A stretch of DNA of 64,000 nucleotides from Pseudomonadota bacterium (lineage in GTDB: Bacteria > Pseudomonadota > Gammaproteobacteria > Pseudomonadales > Azotimanducaceae). The stretch covers positions 46,661 through 110,660 of the forward strand of contig JAQBUI010000005.1 in assembly GCA_027624035.1 (NCBI GenBank). Reading direction: 5' to 3'. Position numbers and translations under genes: made by a program. Below the pieces are notes generated by a model, which searched no databases, had not been told where the DNA came from, and was given only the letters and a program-made list of their open reading frames with translations. Each line of letters begins with the position of its first letter. Positions within the stretch are counted from its first letter, which is position 1. Of the stretch, positions 47,465 to 56,955 are shown one piece after another.

Positions 47465-50400
47465 GGCCATTATTGTTTGGTCCGTCCGCAACCGCCTGCT
47501 TGTGTTGCTGGCTACCGTGATTCTGGTGGGGGTGGGTATCTGGTCGCTGCGAAACACGCCGGTGGATGCCATCCCGGACCTGTCCGACGTGCAGGTGATC
47601 ATCAAGACCAGCTATCCCGGGCAGGCACCCCAGGTGGTGGAAGACCAGGTCACCTATCCTCTGACAACCGCCATGTTGTCGGTGCCCGGCGCGGTGACAG
47701 TACGCGGCTATTCCTTCTTCGGCGACTCCTATGTTTATGTGATCTTCAATGAAGAGACCGATACTTACTGGGCGCGCTCGCGAGTGCTGGAATACCTGTC
47801 CCAGATCGCGCCCACCCTGCCCGCCAGTGCCCGGCCACAACTGGGGCCGGATGCCACCGGCGTGGGCTGGGTGTATCTGTATGCGCTGGTAGACAGAACC
47901 GGCCAGCACGATATCAGCCAGTTGCGCAGTCTGCAGGACTGGTTCCTGAAGTATGAATTGCAGACCGTGCCGGGCGTATCCGAAGTATCCACCCTGGGCG
48001 GCATGGTCAGGCAGTATCAGGTCAAAGTGAACCCGGATAAGCTGCGCGCCTTCAACATGCCGCTGTCTCACATTCAGCAGGCCATCCAGCGGGGTAATCA
48101 GGAAGTGGGCGCATCGGTCGTCGAGATGGCGGAGGCGGAATACATGGTGCGCGCCAGCGGTTATATCGAGGGGGTAGAGGACCTCGCCACGATCCCGCTC
48201 GGTCTCGATGTCAACGGCACACCGTTGCTGCTCAAGGATGTGGCCGATATCGGGATCGGTCCACAAATGCGCCGCGGCATCGCGGAACTGAACGGTGAGG
48301 GCGAAGTGGTGGGCGGCATCGTGGTGATGCGGATTGGTGAAAATGCCCAGCGGACTATCGCTGGCGTCAAGGCCAGGCTCGAGTCCCTGAAGGCCGGACT
48401 GCCGCCCGGGGTCGAGGTCGTCACGGTCTACGATCGGTCCGGCCTGATTGAACGGGCGGTGGACAATCTCTGGCACAAACTGCTGGAGGAGTTGATCGTG
48501 GTGGCACTGGTCTGCATGGTGTTTCTGTTCCATGTTCGCTCCAGTCTGGTGGCCATTGTCAGCCTGCCGGTGGGCATTCTCGCGGCGTTCGTTGTAATGC
48601 ATCTGCAGGGGCTCAATGCCAACATCATGTCGCTCGGTGGCATCGCCATTGCGATCGGCGCGATGATTGATGGTGCCATCGTGATGATCGAGAACATGCA
48701 CAAACACATGGAACACACCGAGCTAACGGACCAGAACCGGTGGCAGGTCGTGACACAGGCGGCGACCGAGGTGGGGCCGGCCCTGTTTTTCAGCCTGCTG
48801 ATCATCACCGTCAGCTTTGTGCCGGTGTTCACGCTGGAGGCCCAGGAGGGGCGGATGTTCAGCCCGCTCGCTTTCACGAAGACCTACGCGATGGCCGCCA
48901 GTGCCGCATTGGCGGTGACCCTGGTACCCGTACTCATGGGTTACTTCATTCGTGGCAGGATCCTGCCTGAAAACCGAAACCCCCTCAATCGGGCGCTCAT
49001 TGCTGTTTACCTGCCGACGCTGAAGATCGCGCTGAACCACCCGCGGAGCACGCTGGTCATTGCCGTGCTCATCACTGCCGCGGGTGTCTGGCCGATGTCA
49101 AAGATCGGCAGTGAGTTCATCCCGCCACTGGACGAGGGGGACCTCATGTACATGCCCACCACCTATCCTGGCCTGTCAATCGGTAAGGCCAGGGAACTCC
49201 TGCAGCAGACCGACAAGCTGATCGCCACCGTGCCCGAAGTGAAAACCGTGTTCGGTAAAATCGGCCGGGCAGAGACCGCGACAGACCCCGCACCGCTGAC
49301 GATGATCGAGACCTTCATCCAGCTCAAACCAAGGGAGCAATGGCGCGAGGGAATGACCACCGAGGCGCTGACACAGGAACTGGATGCACTGGTCAGGTTT
49401 CCCGGCCTGACCAACGCCTGGGTGATGCCGATCAAGACCCGCATCGACATGCTGGCCACAGGTATCAAAACGCCGGTCGGCATCAAGGTGGCGGGCCCGG
49501 ACCTGCGGGAAATAGAAACAATCGGCAAGCGTCTTGAACAGGTGCTGGCGCAAGTGCCCGGGACTGCATCGGTCTATTCCGAGCGGGTGGCGGGGGGGCG
49601 CTATATCACGGTCGACATTCGCCGGGAGCAAGCTGCCCGCTATGGTTTGAACATTGCCGATGTACAGCAGGTGGTCGCCACGGCGATTGGTGGCATGAAC
49701 GTCACCCAGACCGTTGAAGGACTGGAACGGTATCCTGTGAATCTGCGCTATCCTCAGGATTATCGCAACTCGCCGGAACAATTGTCGCTGTTGCCGATCG
49801 TGACCGTCAGCGGCCAGCGAATTGCCCTCGGCGATGTGGCGGATGTGACGGTGGAAGACGGCCCGCCAGCCATCAAGAGTGAGAATGCTCGCCCGAATGG
49901 CTGGACCTTTGTGGACATCGAAGGCGTGGATATCGGTAGTTATGTCAAGCAGGCGCAGACAGCAGTCGCGATGCAGGTGCAATTGCCAGCGGGTTACTCT
50001 CTGAACTGGTCGGGGCAGTACGAGTACATGCTGCGTGCCGGGGAAAAGCTGACCTATGTGGTGCCGCTGACGCTGGGCATTATTGTGCTGCTGTTGTTTC
50101 TGAACTTTCGCAGCCTTGCCGAAGTGGCGATGATCATGGGTACCTTACCCCTCGCGCTGGTGGGGTCAGTCTGGCTGATGTACATACTCGGCTATAACTT
50201 TTCGGTTGCAGTGGGTGTGGGCTTTATCGCGCTGGCGGGCGTTGCGGTGGAGATTGGCGTCATCATGCTGGTGTATCTTAATCAGGCGTACGACCAGATG
50301 CTGGTCCGATGCCAGCAGGAGGGTGAGTCACCCGGGCAGGAGGCCCTGCGCCAGGCTGTGCTCCGGGGCGCCGGGTTGAGGGCACGACCTGTCATGATGA

Positions 50401-50585
50401 CGGCGGCCGCCACTATCGTCGGTCTGTTGCCTGTCATGTATGGCACCGGTACCGGTTCGGAGGCGATGAGCCGGATCGCCGCTCCTATGGTCGGTGGAAT
50501 GATGAGTGCGATGATATTGACCCTGGTCGTTCTGCCAACGGTGTACTTTCTGTGGCACTCATGGGCAATTCGCCGTGCGGGGTAG
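47457..50585 (+). CDS. Heavy-metal RND efflux permease (CusA/CzcA family)
   Basis: [80 protein letters not shown]. Confidence 0.95.
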   Translation: [1042 protein letters not shown]

Positions 50586-50615
50586 GGCCAAAGCGGTAGA
50601 TACCTGTGGCCAGAA

Positions 50616-51326
50616 TCATCCCCGCAGGAGCGGTTTCGATGGTATGGCAATGGTGTTTTGCAGCCCGGACTGGCGGTGGGTGCTGTCGGCCTCCCGCCAG
50701 GTCGGGGTAGAAGTCATTTCCATCAACGTCTGAAGCGAAGGGTAGCGAACCAGTATCAGCCGTTGCCAGTCGTCATCAGTCACCATGGCCTGCTCAGCGT
50801 CGAGCAACAACGCAATGCTGCCACCGCGCTCTGCGATCAATTTGCCTGCGACATTGCCATACTTGCCGTATTCCGCTGCGCCGCCATCTTTTTTGAATTG
50901 CAGCAGATTGACGACGTAGATCTCGTCATCGTCCGCCTTGATGATTGGATCATATTTCTGCGGCATGGGGGCTTCCTTGAAGGCGAACAGGAGGCGTCGG
51001 GTCAGGCCCGCGGTGCGATCGGGGATGGCGGCCTGATAGGCGGCGCTCTCCTGCAGGTCCAGGTAGGCGCCTCGTGACGGGTAGTACACCAGGGCAACGG
51101 TGTCCCAGTCTGTGGCGTGCAGGAACTGACCACTGTAGATGACGTGCCCCCCACGACTTGCGATTTCCCGGCTGGAGACACGGGAATATTCCCGGTAACG
51201 GTCGCGCCCATCGGGTTCTGCGAACTTCAGCAGGTTGGCCATGACGATGGGGCCCTTGTCATCGAGTGCGGCCAGCGCTTGCAGTGATTCGCGGGATGGG
51301 TTGACCGCAGTGGTCGGATTCGTCAT
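50616..51326 (-). CDS. Protein with two tandem DUF1330-like ferredoxin-fold domains
   Basis: PIVMANLLKF...YREYSR...GGHVIYSGQF and EIYVVNLLQFKKDG...YGKYGNVAGKLIAERGGSIALLLDAEQ. Confidence 0.7.
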   Translation of the reverse strand: MTNPTTAVNPSRESLQALAALDDKGPIVMANLLKFAEPDGRDRYREYSRVSSREIASRGGHVIYSGQFLHATDWDTVALVYYPSRGAYLDLQESAAYQAAIPDRTAGLTRRLLFAFKEAPMPQKYDPIIKADDDEIYVVNLLQFKKDGGAAEYGKYGNVAGKLIAERGGSIALLLDAEQAMVTDDDWQRLILVRYPSLQTLMEMTSTPTWREADSTHRQSGLQNTIAIPSKPLLRG

Positions 51327-51541
51327 GTTCAATCTCCAGAGGGTCCAGTCCGTCAGGTGCCGGGAGTAAATCACATCGCTGCGGGCGTCGCCAGGGAAGG
51401 TCAGGGCCTTAGGTGTGCCGGTCAGACACCACTGCGTCGTCGTCCGGAAAGTGCGTGCCGGCACCCTGGATCAAGTGAACTTGCATGAATGCCCGCGCCG
51501 ATGTTGCGTTCAGTGCTGCAATCGCGAACCGTTCCGTATCC

Positions 51542-52384
51542 TTACGGCAGACCGGTGCCCGGTATCGCCACATCGACGAACTCCACCTTTCCGGACTTCG
51601 AATTTCGGCATTCTTCAGGATCTGAGGATTCTGCAGTGAGGATGAACAGGCGTTGCCGGGTGTCACCACCCAGCATACAGGCATAGGCCTGGTTCTCTAC
51701 AGTCACCCGGTCTGTGACCTGCCCACCTTCAACCACTCTCAGGACTTCATGGCTGATGGGCGAGGCGACCCAGATCCCACCCGCTTCATCCAGGCAGATA
51801 CCGTCAGGGACCGCACCGGTTAACCGGGCGAACTCCCGACGGTCGCTGAGTGAGCCATCGTCGTTGATCGTAAAGGCAGTCAGGCGTCCCGCCATGGATT
51901 CACCGACAATCAGGGTGCCGCCGTCCGGCGTGATGACCGTACCATTCGGGAAAGACAATTCATCGGCAACAATCTTCACCTCGCCATTCGGTTGTACCAG
52001 GACGATCTCGGCCATTTTGGGAGGCGCTTTGTTCACGAGGTCGAAGCCGAAATTCCCAACGTAGGCGCGGCCGGACTTGTCCACCACCATGTCGTTACAG
52101 CTAAAGGACGCGAGGCCAGACAGGTCTGCATATTCTTTGCCCTCCCCATCGGAGAAACTGAGCAATTTTCGGTCCAGCATGGAAACAACGAGCAAGCGGC
52201 CGTCCGGTAACCAGCCGAGCCCTGAGGGCTGGCCATCCAACTCTGCGACTGTTTCGCAATGACCGGCAGCGTCCACAGCGTATACCTTATGGGCGTGCAT
52301 GTCCGAGAACCACAGGCGTCCCTCGTGCCATCGGGGCCCCTCGCCGAAGCACAGTCCATCTATCAGTGTGGTCGTTTGCATCAT
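51542..52384 (-). CDS. SMP-30/gluconolactonase/LRE family protein
   Basis: GLCFGEGPRWHEGRLWFSDMHAHKVYAVD; FPNGTVITPDGGTLIVGESMAGRLTAF; PDGICLDEAGGIWVAS. Confidence 0.9.
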   Translation of the reverse strand: MMQTTTLIDGLCFGEGPRWHEGRLWFSDMHAHKVYAVDAAGHCETVAELDGQPSGLGWLPDGRLLVVSMLDRKLLSFSDGEGKEYADLSGLASFSCNDMVVDKSGRAYVGNFGFDLVNKAPPKMAEIVLVQPNGEVKIVADELSFPNGTVITPDGGTLIVGESMAGRLTAFTINDDGSLSDRREFARLTGAVPDGICLDEAGGIWVASPISHEVLRVVEGGQVTDRVTVENQAYACMLGGDTRQRLFILTAESSDPEECRNSKSGKVEFVDVAIPGTGLP

Positions 52385-52393
52385 TTGGTCGCC

Positions 52394-52470
52394 CTTGTCT
52401 TGTCGAGTGTCTTATCGAGTGTCTTGTCGAGTGCCTTGTATCGAGTGCCTTGTATCGAGTGTTTTGTACC
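52394..52470. repeat. Imperfect minisatellite, 12-14 bp unit (CTTGT(AT)CGAGTGY)
   Basis: cttgtcgagtgt/cttatcgagtgt/cttgtcgagtgc/cttgtatcgagtgc/cttgtatcgagtgt/tttgtaccgtgt, just upstream of the SMP-30 gene start. Confidence 0.8.
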
Positions 52471-52649
52471 GTGTTCCATATCGGTTTTACATCGTGCTCG
52501 GAGTGGGCCTCGTCAGTGTCTGGCGAGACATCCATCATCAGCCCTGTCCGATGGTACTGTCGGCCTGTTCACCGAATCAACCCACGCTGACAGATTTGTG
52601 ACCGTTGCGTTCTTTCGAACATATCGCTGAAGTGATTTACGACGTTCAG

Positions 52650-53078
52650 CTACAATCTGACGAGGTGTCGGCTGGAAGCGCCATGCACCATATCCATCGA
52701 TACTTTCGTGTCAAAGGTTACGAATCTGCCGTTGTTCTGTACCGCTAATGACAGCAGATAGATGGCAGTCAGTTGCCGGGGACCAATCAGCAGGTCCCAG
52801 TTGACGGTGTCGCGGGAGAGAATGCTCGAGTCGTCGGCCCAGAACTGGTGAAATGGCTGATCCATTGCCTGTCGGAGTCTTGCTGCGATTTCCCTGGTGG
52901 TGTGGTGATTCGGGTAGCCCGGTTGGGACATGATACGAAGGCAGCCATTCTGGGTGATTGGACAGGTTGCCCACCCCATCTCAATGTTGGATTCCATCCA
53001 CCGCCATGCAGCGTCATGAGCTATATGGTTCTGATCCAATAGAGCAATCAGTACATTAACGTCCAGCAGGGCATGCAC
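52650..53078 (-). CDS. PIN-domain VapC-type toxin
   Basis: HALLDVNVLIALLDQNHIAHDAAWRWM; ITQNGCLRIMSQPGYPN; FWADDSSILSRDTVNW; FVTFDTKVS. GTG start overlapping upstream TAG. Confidence 0.85.
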   Translation of the reverse strand: MHALLDVNVLIALLDQNHIAHDAAWRWMESNIEMGWATCPITQNGCLRIMSQPGYPNHHTTREIAARLRQAMDQPFHQFWADDSSILSRDTVNWDLLIGPRQLTAIYLLSLAVQNNGRFVTFDTKVSMDMVHGASSRHLVRL

Positions 53079-53275
53079 TAATCACCTGCCTCTTCGCGCA
53101 GTTGATCAATGATGGTGTTGGTGACGATATCAGCGGATCTTGGGAATGGCCGAAAACCATATCGGGCGGACTTCTCGTGGATTCCCTCGTCCTCGCCGCT
53201 CTTGTCTCCACTTCCCTCCTCCCGACCACAGAGAGCGTTACGCAGCAACTTTGATGCTATCTCGCCTATTGGTCG
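53078..53275 (-). pseudogene. VapB-type antitoxin lacking its expected N-terminus
   Basis: Manual reverse translation ...RRRQQARPIGEIASKLLRNALCGREEG...SARYGFRPFPRSADIVTNTIIDQLREEAGD*; no ATG/GTG start upstream before it runs into the PhyH gene. Confidence 0.55.
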
Positions 53276-53994
53276 GGCCTGTTGCCGGCGTCTGTTTCTA
53301 GTGACACCAATTGGTCGGTTCGCATCAGGTAATAATCTTTGTCTGTGCCATCTGAGTAGGCGATTTTCATGGCGAGTCGTGGTGTAGTGGTCTGATTGGG
53401 CCCTGTGGTATGGGCCTCGAAACTGTCAAACGCCAGTGCCTCTCCCTTTGCCAGGCTGATGAACTCCATGGATTGCTTCATTTCAGTTGCAGCAGCCACC
53501 GGGACCGTGATCGGAAAGCCGCCGGCCTGTTTGTAGTCCTGGGTATGTTCAATGATTGAGCCTGTATTGAATGCGGACATCCCATCGACACTGACCTGAT
53601 TGGCGGGCGTGAGAATCAGACCACCTTTTTCTTCCGTCAGGTCTTCAAGTGCGATCCACACAGAAAAAATCGTAGGTTCCGGGTCACGGCTCACCCAGTA
53701 TGCCCGATCCTGATGCAGTGCCGTTCCCGGTGCACCCGCACCCTTGATCAGCAGGCTTGTGTGATCAACCACCGGCAGTTTCAAATTCACAATGTCAGCG
53801 ATCTCGGGCCAGAAATCCTGATGGAGCCGCTGCAGCAGGTCCAGGTTGTTGTTCTGCGAGTCAATACGTCCAAAGAAATCCTTGCCGAAGGTGATGGAAT
53901 TATCCTGTTGGGCGTTCGAAATCAGGTCAGCCGCCCGCTCCAGCAGCGCGTCAATCGTGCCGGCCGAGATTCGGGATTTCAGTCTGCACCACAT
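53266..53994 (-). CDS. Phytanoyl-CoA dioxygenase (PhyH) family protein
   Basis: LLIKGAGAPGTALHQDRAYWVSRDPEPTIFSVWIALED; LAFDSFEAHTTGPNQTT. Start at MWCRLKSR. Confidence 0.8.
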   Translation of the reverse strand: MWCRLKSRISAGTIDALLERAADLISNAQQDNSITFGKDFFGRIDSQNNNLDLLQRLHQDFWPEIADIVNLKLPVVDHTSLLIKGAGAPGTALHQDRAYWVSRDPEPTIFSVWIALEDLTEEKGGLILTPANQVSVDGMSAFNTGSIIEHTQDYKQAGGFPITVPVAAATEMKQSMEFISLAKGEALAFDSFEAHTTGPNQTTTPRLAMKIAYSDGTDKDYYLMRTDQLVSLETDAGNRPDQ

Positions 53995-54100
53995 GTGTGT
54001 ACTCCTGTGTTCCTGAAGTTGGTCTATACCCCCGCGCGAGAAGGCTTGACGCCACAGCACCGTTGTTGGGCCATCTACAATCCTGTTTCGTGAATGATGG

Positions 54101-54895
54101 CTAGATGACGGGTGGACTGTTTTCGGTTTCTGTCCACTGGCTTCCTGCATCATCTTCGGGCACATAGCCCAGCAGGGTCTTGCCTCCTTGCTGGTCGTAG
54201 ACGCCGAGCCGATTGCCGGACTCGGCGTTGACCACAGCATAGCCGACACTGTCTGACGCCTCTATGCTCTTTCTGATGATCTGGGCAGCGTCACGATGAC
54301 TCAGCCACAATGATACCGAAGGGGCTGAGAAGGTCGGGTCGTCAGGCCGCATCACCCAGCCGATTCTGAGACAGATCACCGAAATGCCATAGTGGTCATG
54401 ATAATAGCGACCCAGTGATTCCCCGAAAACCTTGCTGACACCATACAGGCTGGTGGGTCTGCACACATCGGTGGTCAATGGTTCAAAGGAATCTGGCAGT
54501 TCCTTTACCCGACCATCGAACACTGATTTGTAGGGGTCTTCCTTAAAGACATGATAGCTGGATGCATGGTGACTGCTGGCAAAAACAATTCGTCGGACGC
54601 CGGCCCGTCTCGCTGCCTCAAAGACGTTACGCGTTCCAATGATGTTGTCCTGAAGAACCGATTCCCAGGACGCGCGAGGGCTCGGATTGGCCGCCAGGTG
54701 AACAACGGTGTCGATGCCTTCAAACGCGGAGACGATGGTATCGAGTTCGGAAATATCAGTCTGCAGAGCAGGCACATCCTCTACAGGCTTCTGATCAATG
54801 CCGCTGAGTTCATAGTCAGCGGCAAGATGCTCGCGCATTAATCTGCCGATGCTGCCTGATATGCCCGTGATCAGCACTTTTCTTTTTTCCGTCAT
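54101..54895 (-). CDS. NAD-dependent epimerase/dehydratase
   Basis: VLITGISGSIGRLMREHL; VVHLAANPSP; FASSHHAS; YGVSKVFGESLGRYY. Confidence 0.9.
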   Translation of the reverse strand: MTEKRKVLITGISGSIGRLMREHLAADYELSGIDQKPVEDVPALQTDISELDTIVSAFEGIDTVVHLAANPSPRASWESVLQDNIIGTRNVFEAARRAGVRRIVFASSHHASSYHVFKEDPYKSVFDGRVKELPDSFEPLTTDVCRPTSLYGVSKVFGESLGRYYHDHYGISVICLRIGWVMRPDDPTFSAPSVSLWLSHRDAAQIIRKSIEASDSVGYAVVNAESGNRLGVYDQQGGKTLLGYVPEDDAGSQWTETENSPPVI

Positions 54896-55071
54896 CTCGA
54901 TTACCTGGTCCTGAATAGGTCTGGTTTGATTTTCTCATACTTCAGGACATCACGGGGCGGATGCGCCAGCAGAGCCAGCCGGCCGGTCCTGCTGGCGCCG
55001 CGATGGTCTTTTTAAAGCTGCTCATGTCAGCTAGTCTCTACAGTCACAAAAACTCCCAACAGAGGTTCCCC

Positions 55072-55875
55072 ATGTCTGAGCCTGGCTGGCACCATGTACA
55101 CGTTGTCAATCCCGAGTGGCACGAGGCGGCGAATTGGCACGGTGAGTTCTCGCCGGTCCGCAATGAGTCATGGGATCACCCGGGCCACCAGGGCTACAAG
55201 GCAGAAGTGCTCCGTAGCGGCGCCAATCTCGTGTTGATGCAGAAGATGCAACATGCGGACCCACCGGCGACTGCATGGATTGACAGCCTGGGTTTCATCG
55301 TCCCGGATCTTGATGCGGCACTGTTCAGATGGCAGCAGGGCGCAGGCGCGCTGCTGTACAGGAATCCAGCGGACGCCATGGCCACGGATCCCTGGGGAAT
55401 GCGCTGTGAATTTATTCAGGGGGAGGGCCACGGCTCCGCCCTCCATCACGTCAACATCATTGCCCAGGACCCCGACTTGTTGCTGGCCTGGTATCAGAAA
55501 CATCTCGGTGGTTCTCGAGCGGCCTGGGCCTGGGACGACCGACGTCGTGCTCTGATCTATGACTCCTGTCAATTGGTGTTTTCAGCTGCCAGTGATCATT
55601 CAGGGCCGGACGAAGGTCAGCCGTTTCGACATTTCGACCATCTAGGCTGGTTCGTGGAGGATGTTTACCAGACCAGCGCGGCCATGATGGCTAATGGGGT
55701 CAGGTTTCCAGAACACGGGCTGAACGGAAGTCCTAACCCGCCTACACCCCAGGGGCCCCGTACGCCAGCCTTTGCGGTCGACCCGGCAGGTATCTGGTTT
55801 GAGCTTGTTCACTGCGGCAAGGGCGGCATGCAGTTCGCCAAACTCGGTCGGTGGCAGTCACAGGACCAGGGCTGA
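55072..55875 (+). CDS. VOC family protein (two glyoxalase-like halves)
   Basis: GWHHVHVVNPE; SALHHVNIIAQDPDLLLAWYQKHLGG; FDHLGWFVEDVYQTSAAMMANGVRF. Confidence 0.75.
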   Translation: MSEPGWHHVHVVNPEWHEAANWHGEFSPVRNESWDHPGHQGYKAEVLRSGANLVLMQKMQHADPPATAWIDSLGFIVPDLDAALFRWQQGAGALLYRNPADAMATDPWGMRCEFIQGEGHGSALHHVNIIAQDPDLLLAWYQKHLGGSRAAWAWDDRRRALIYDSCQLVFSAASDHSGPDEGQPFRHFDHLGWFVEDVYQTSAAMMANGVRFPEHGLNGSPNPPTPQGPRTPAFAVDPAGIWFELVHCGKGGMQFAKLGRWQSQDQG

Positions 55876-55902
55876 TGATTCGCCGCCCGCACGTGGCAGT
55901 GG

Positions 55903-56439
55903 CTAATATCCCTTCTGCCTGGCGCGCTCGATCGCATCGGTAATCAGGCCTCGGGCAACGTCGGCACCTTCCCATCGGTCGAGCTTGACCCACTTGTTGG
56001 TTTCCAGATCCTTGTAGTGTTCGAAGAAATGCTGGATCTGTTGCACCGTGATTTCCGGGAGCTCACTGACGTCCCGGACCTTCTCATAGCGGCGGGTCAG
56101 TCGGGTACTGGGGACGGCAATCACCTTTTCATCATGACCGGCTTCGTCCCGCATGATCAGCACACCGATGGGCCGGCAGTTCAGCACGGCGCCAGGGATG
56201 ATGGCACGGGTGCTGGCACAGAGCACGTCGATAGGGTCGCCGTCGTCAGACAGGGTGTGGGGTACAAATCCATAGTTGCCCGGGTAGCGCATTGGCGTAT
56301 ACAGGTAACGGTCCACGAACAGTGCGCCTGACGCCTTGTCCATCTCGTATTTGATGGGTTCGCCCCCGACCGGGACTTCGATCACCACATTGATGTCGTT
56401 CGGGGGCGAATCCCCGATGGGGATCTCGTCGAGTCTCAT
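55903..56439 (-). CDS. ppa: Inorganic pyrophosphatase
   Basis: [51 protein letters not shown]. Confidence 0.95.
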   Translation of the reverse strand: MRLDEIPIGDSPPNDINVVIEVPVGGEPIKYEMDKASGALFVDRYLYTPMRYPGNYGFVPHTLSDDGDPIDVLCASTRAIIPGAVLNCRPIGVLIMRDEAGHDEKVIAVPSTRLTRRYEKVRDVSELPEITVQQIQHFFEHYKDLETNKWVKLDRWEGADVARGLITDAIERARQKGY

Positions 56440-56508
56440 TCAGTCTGCCTTGAGAAAACGGGGCGGGTAGTATACCAGTCTGGTGCAGTTAATCGGTGAC
56501 TTGTAGCG

Positions 56509-56835
56509 CTATCTGACCGCGATCAGGTTCGCCTTCAAGTCCGCTTTCATCTCGGCTTTCAGGTTGGCTTCGAGGTTGGCTTCGCCCATAGCCCTGGTCA
56601 CAGCCCGGGGCACCATGGGAACGTCGATTCCGGGCAGTCCACTGGCGGATGTTTCGTATTGATCGACCAGACCATATTGATAGTAGTGTGGAATCTCAGC
56701 CAGGGGCGCCGTCAGAATACCCCTGGTAACGCTGTCGAAATCCACCGGCGTGACGACGGGGCCGTGGATGACCGCCCTGGTGCTGAATCCGACGATCAAC
56801 AGAATCACCAAATAACCCGTAATGATCTTATACAT
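56509..56835 (-). CDS. Hypothetical membrane-anchored small protein with C-terminal tetrapeptide-like repeats
   Basis: MYKIITGYLVILLIVGFSTRAVIHGP...GEANLEANLKAEMKADLKANLIAVR. Confidence 0.5.
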   Translation of the reverse strand: MYKIITGYLVILLIVGFSTRAVIHGPVVTPVDFDSVTRGILTAPLAEIPHYYQYGLVDQYETSASGLPGIDVPMVPRAVTRAMGEANLEANLKAEMKADLKANLIAVR

Positions 56836-56955
56836 GCTCTTAGTCCCCCTGGTTGATGGGACCATAATAGTGGACCCCTGCGAGGGTACAATGGAGCAGG
56901 TTACCTATGTTTATACATACAGTATGTATCACGCTGAGCCGGTCGCTGGTCGAGA

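Noticed and set aside
46142-49982. Minus-strand ORFs 46142-47248, 47343-48716 and 49176-49982
   Set aside because: Shadow ORFs antisense to cusB/cusA; His/Gln/Arg-rich without family features.
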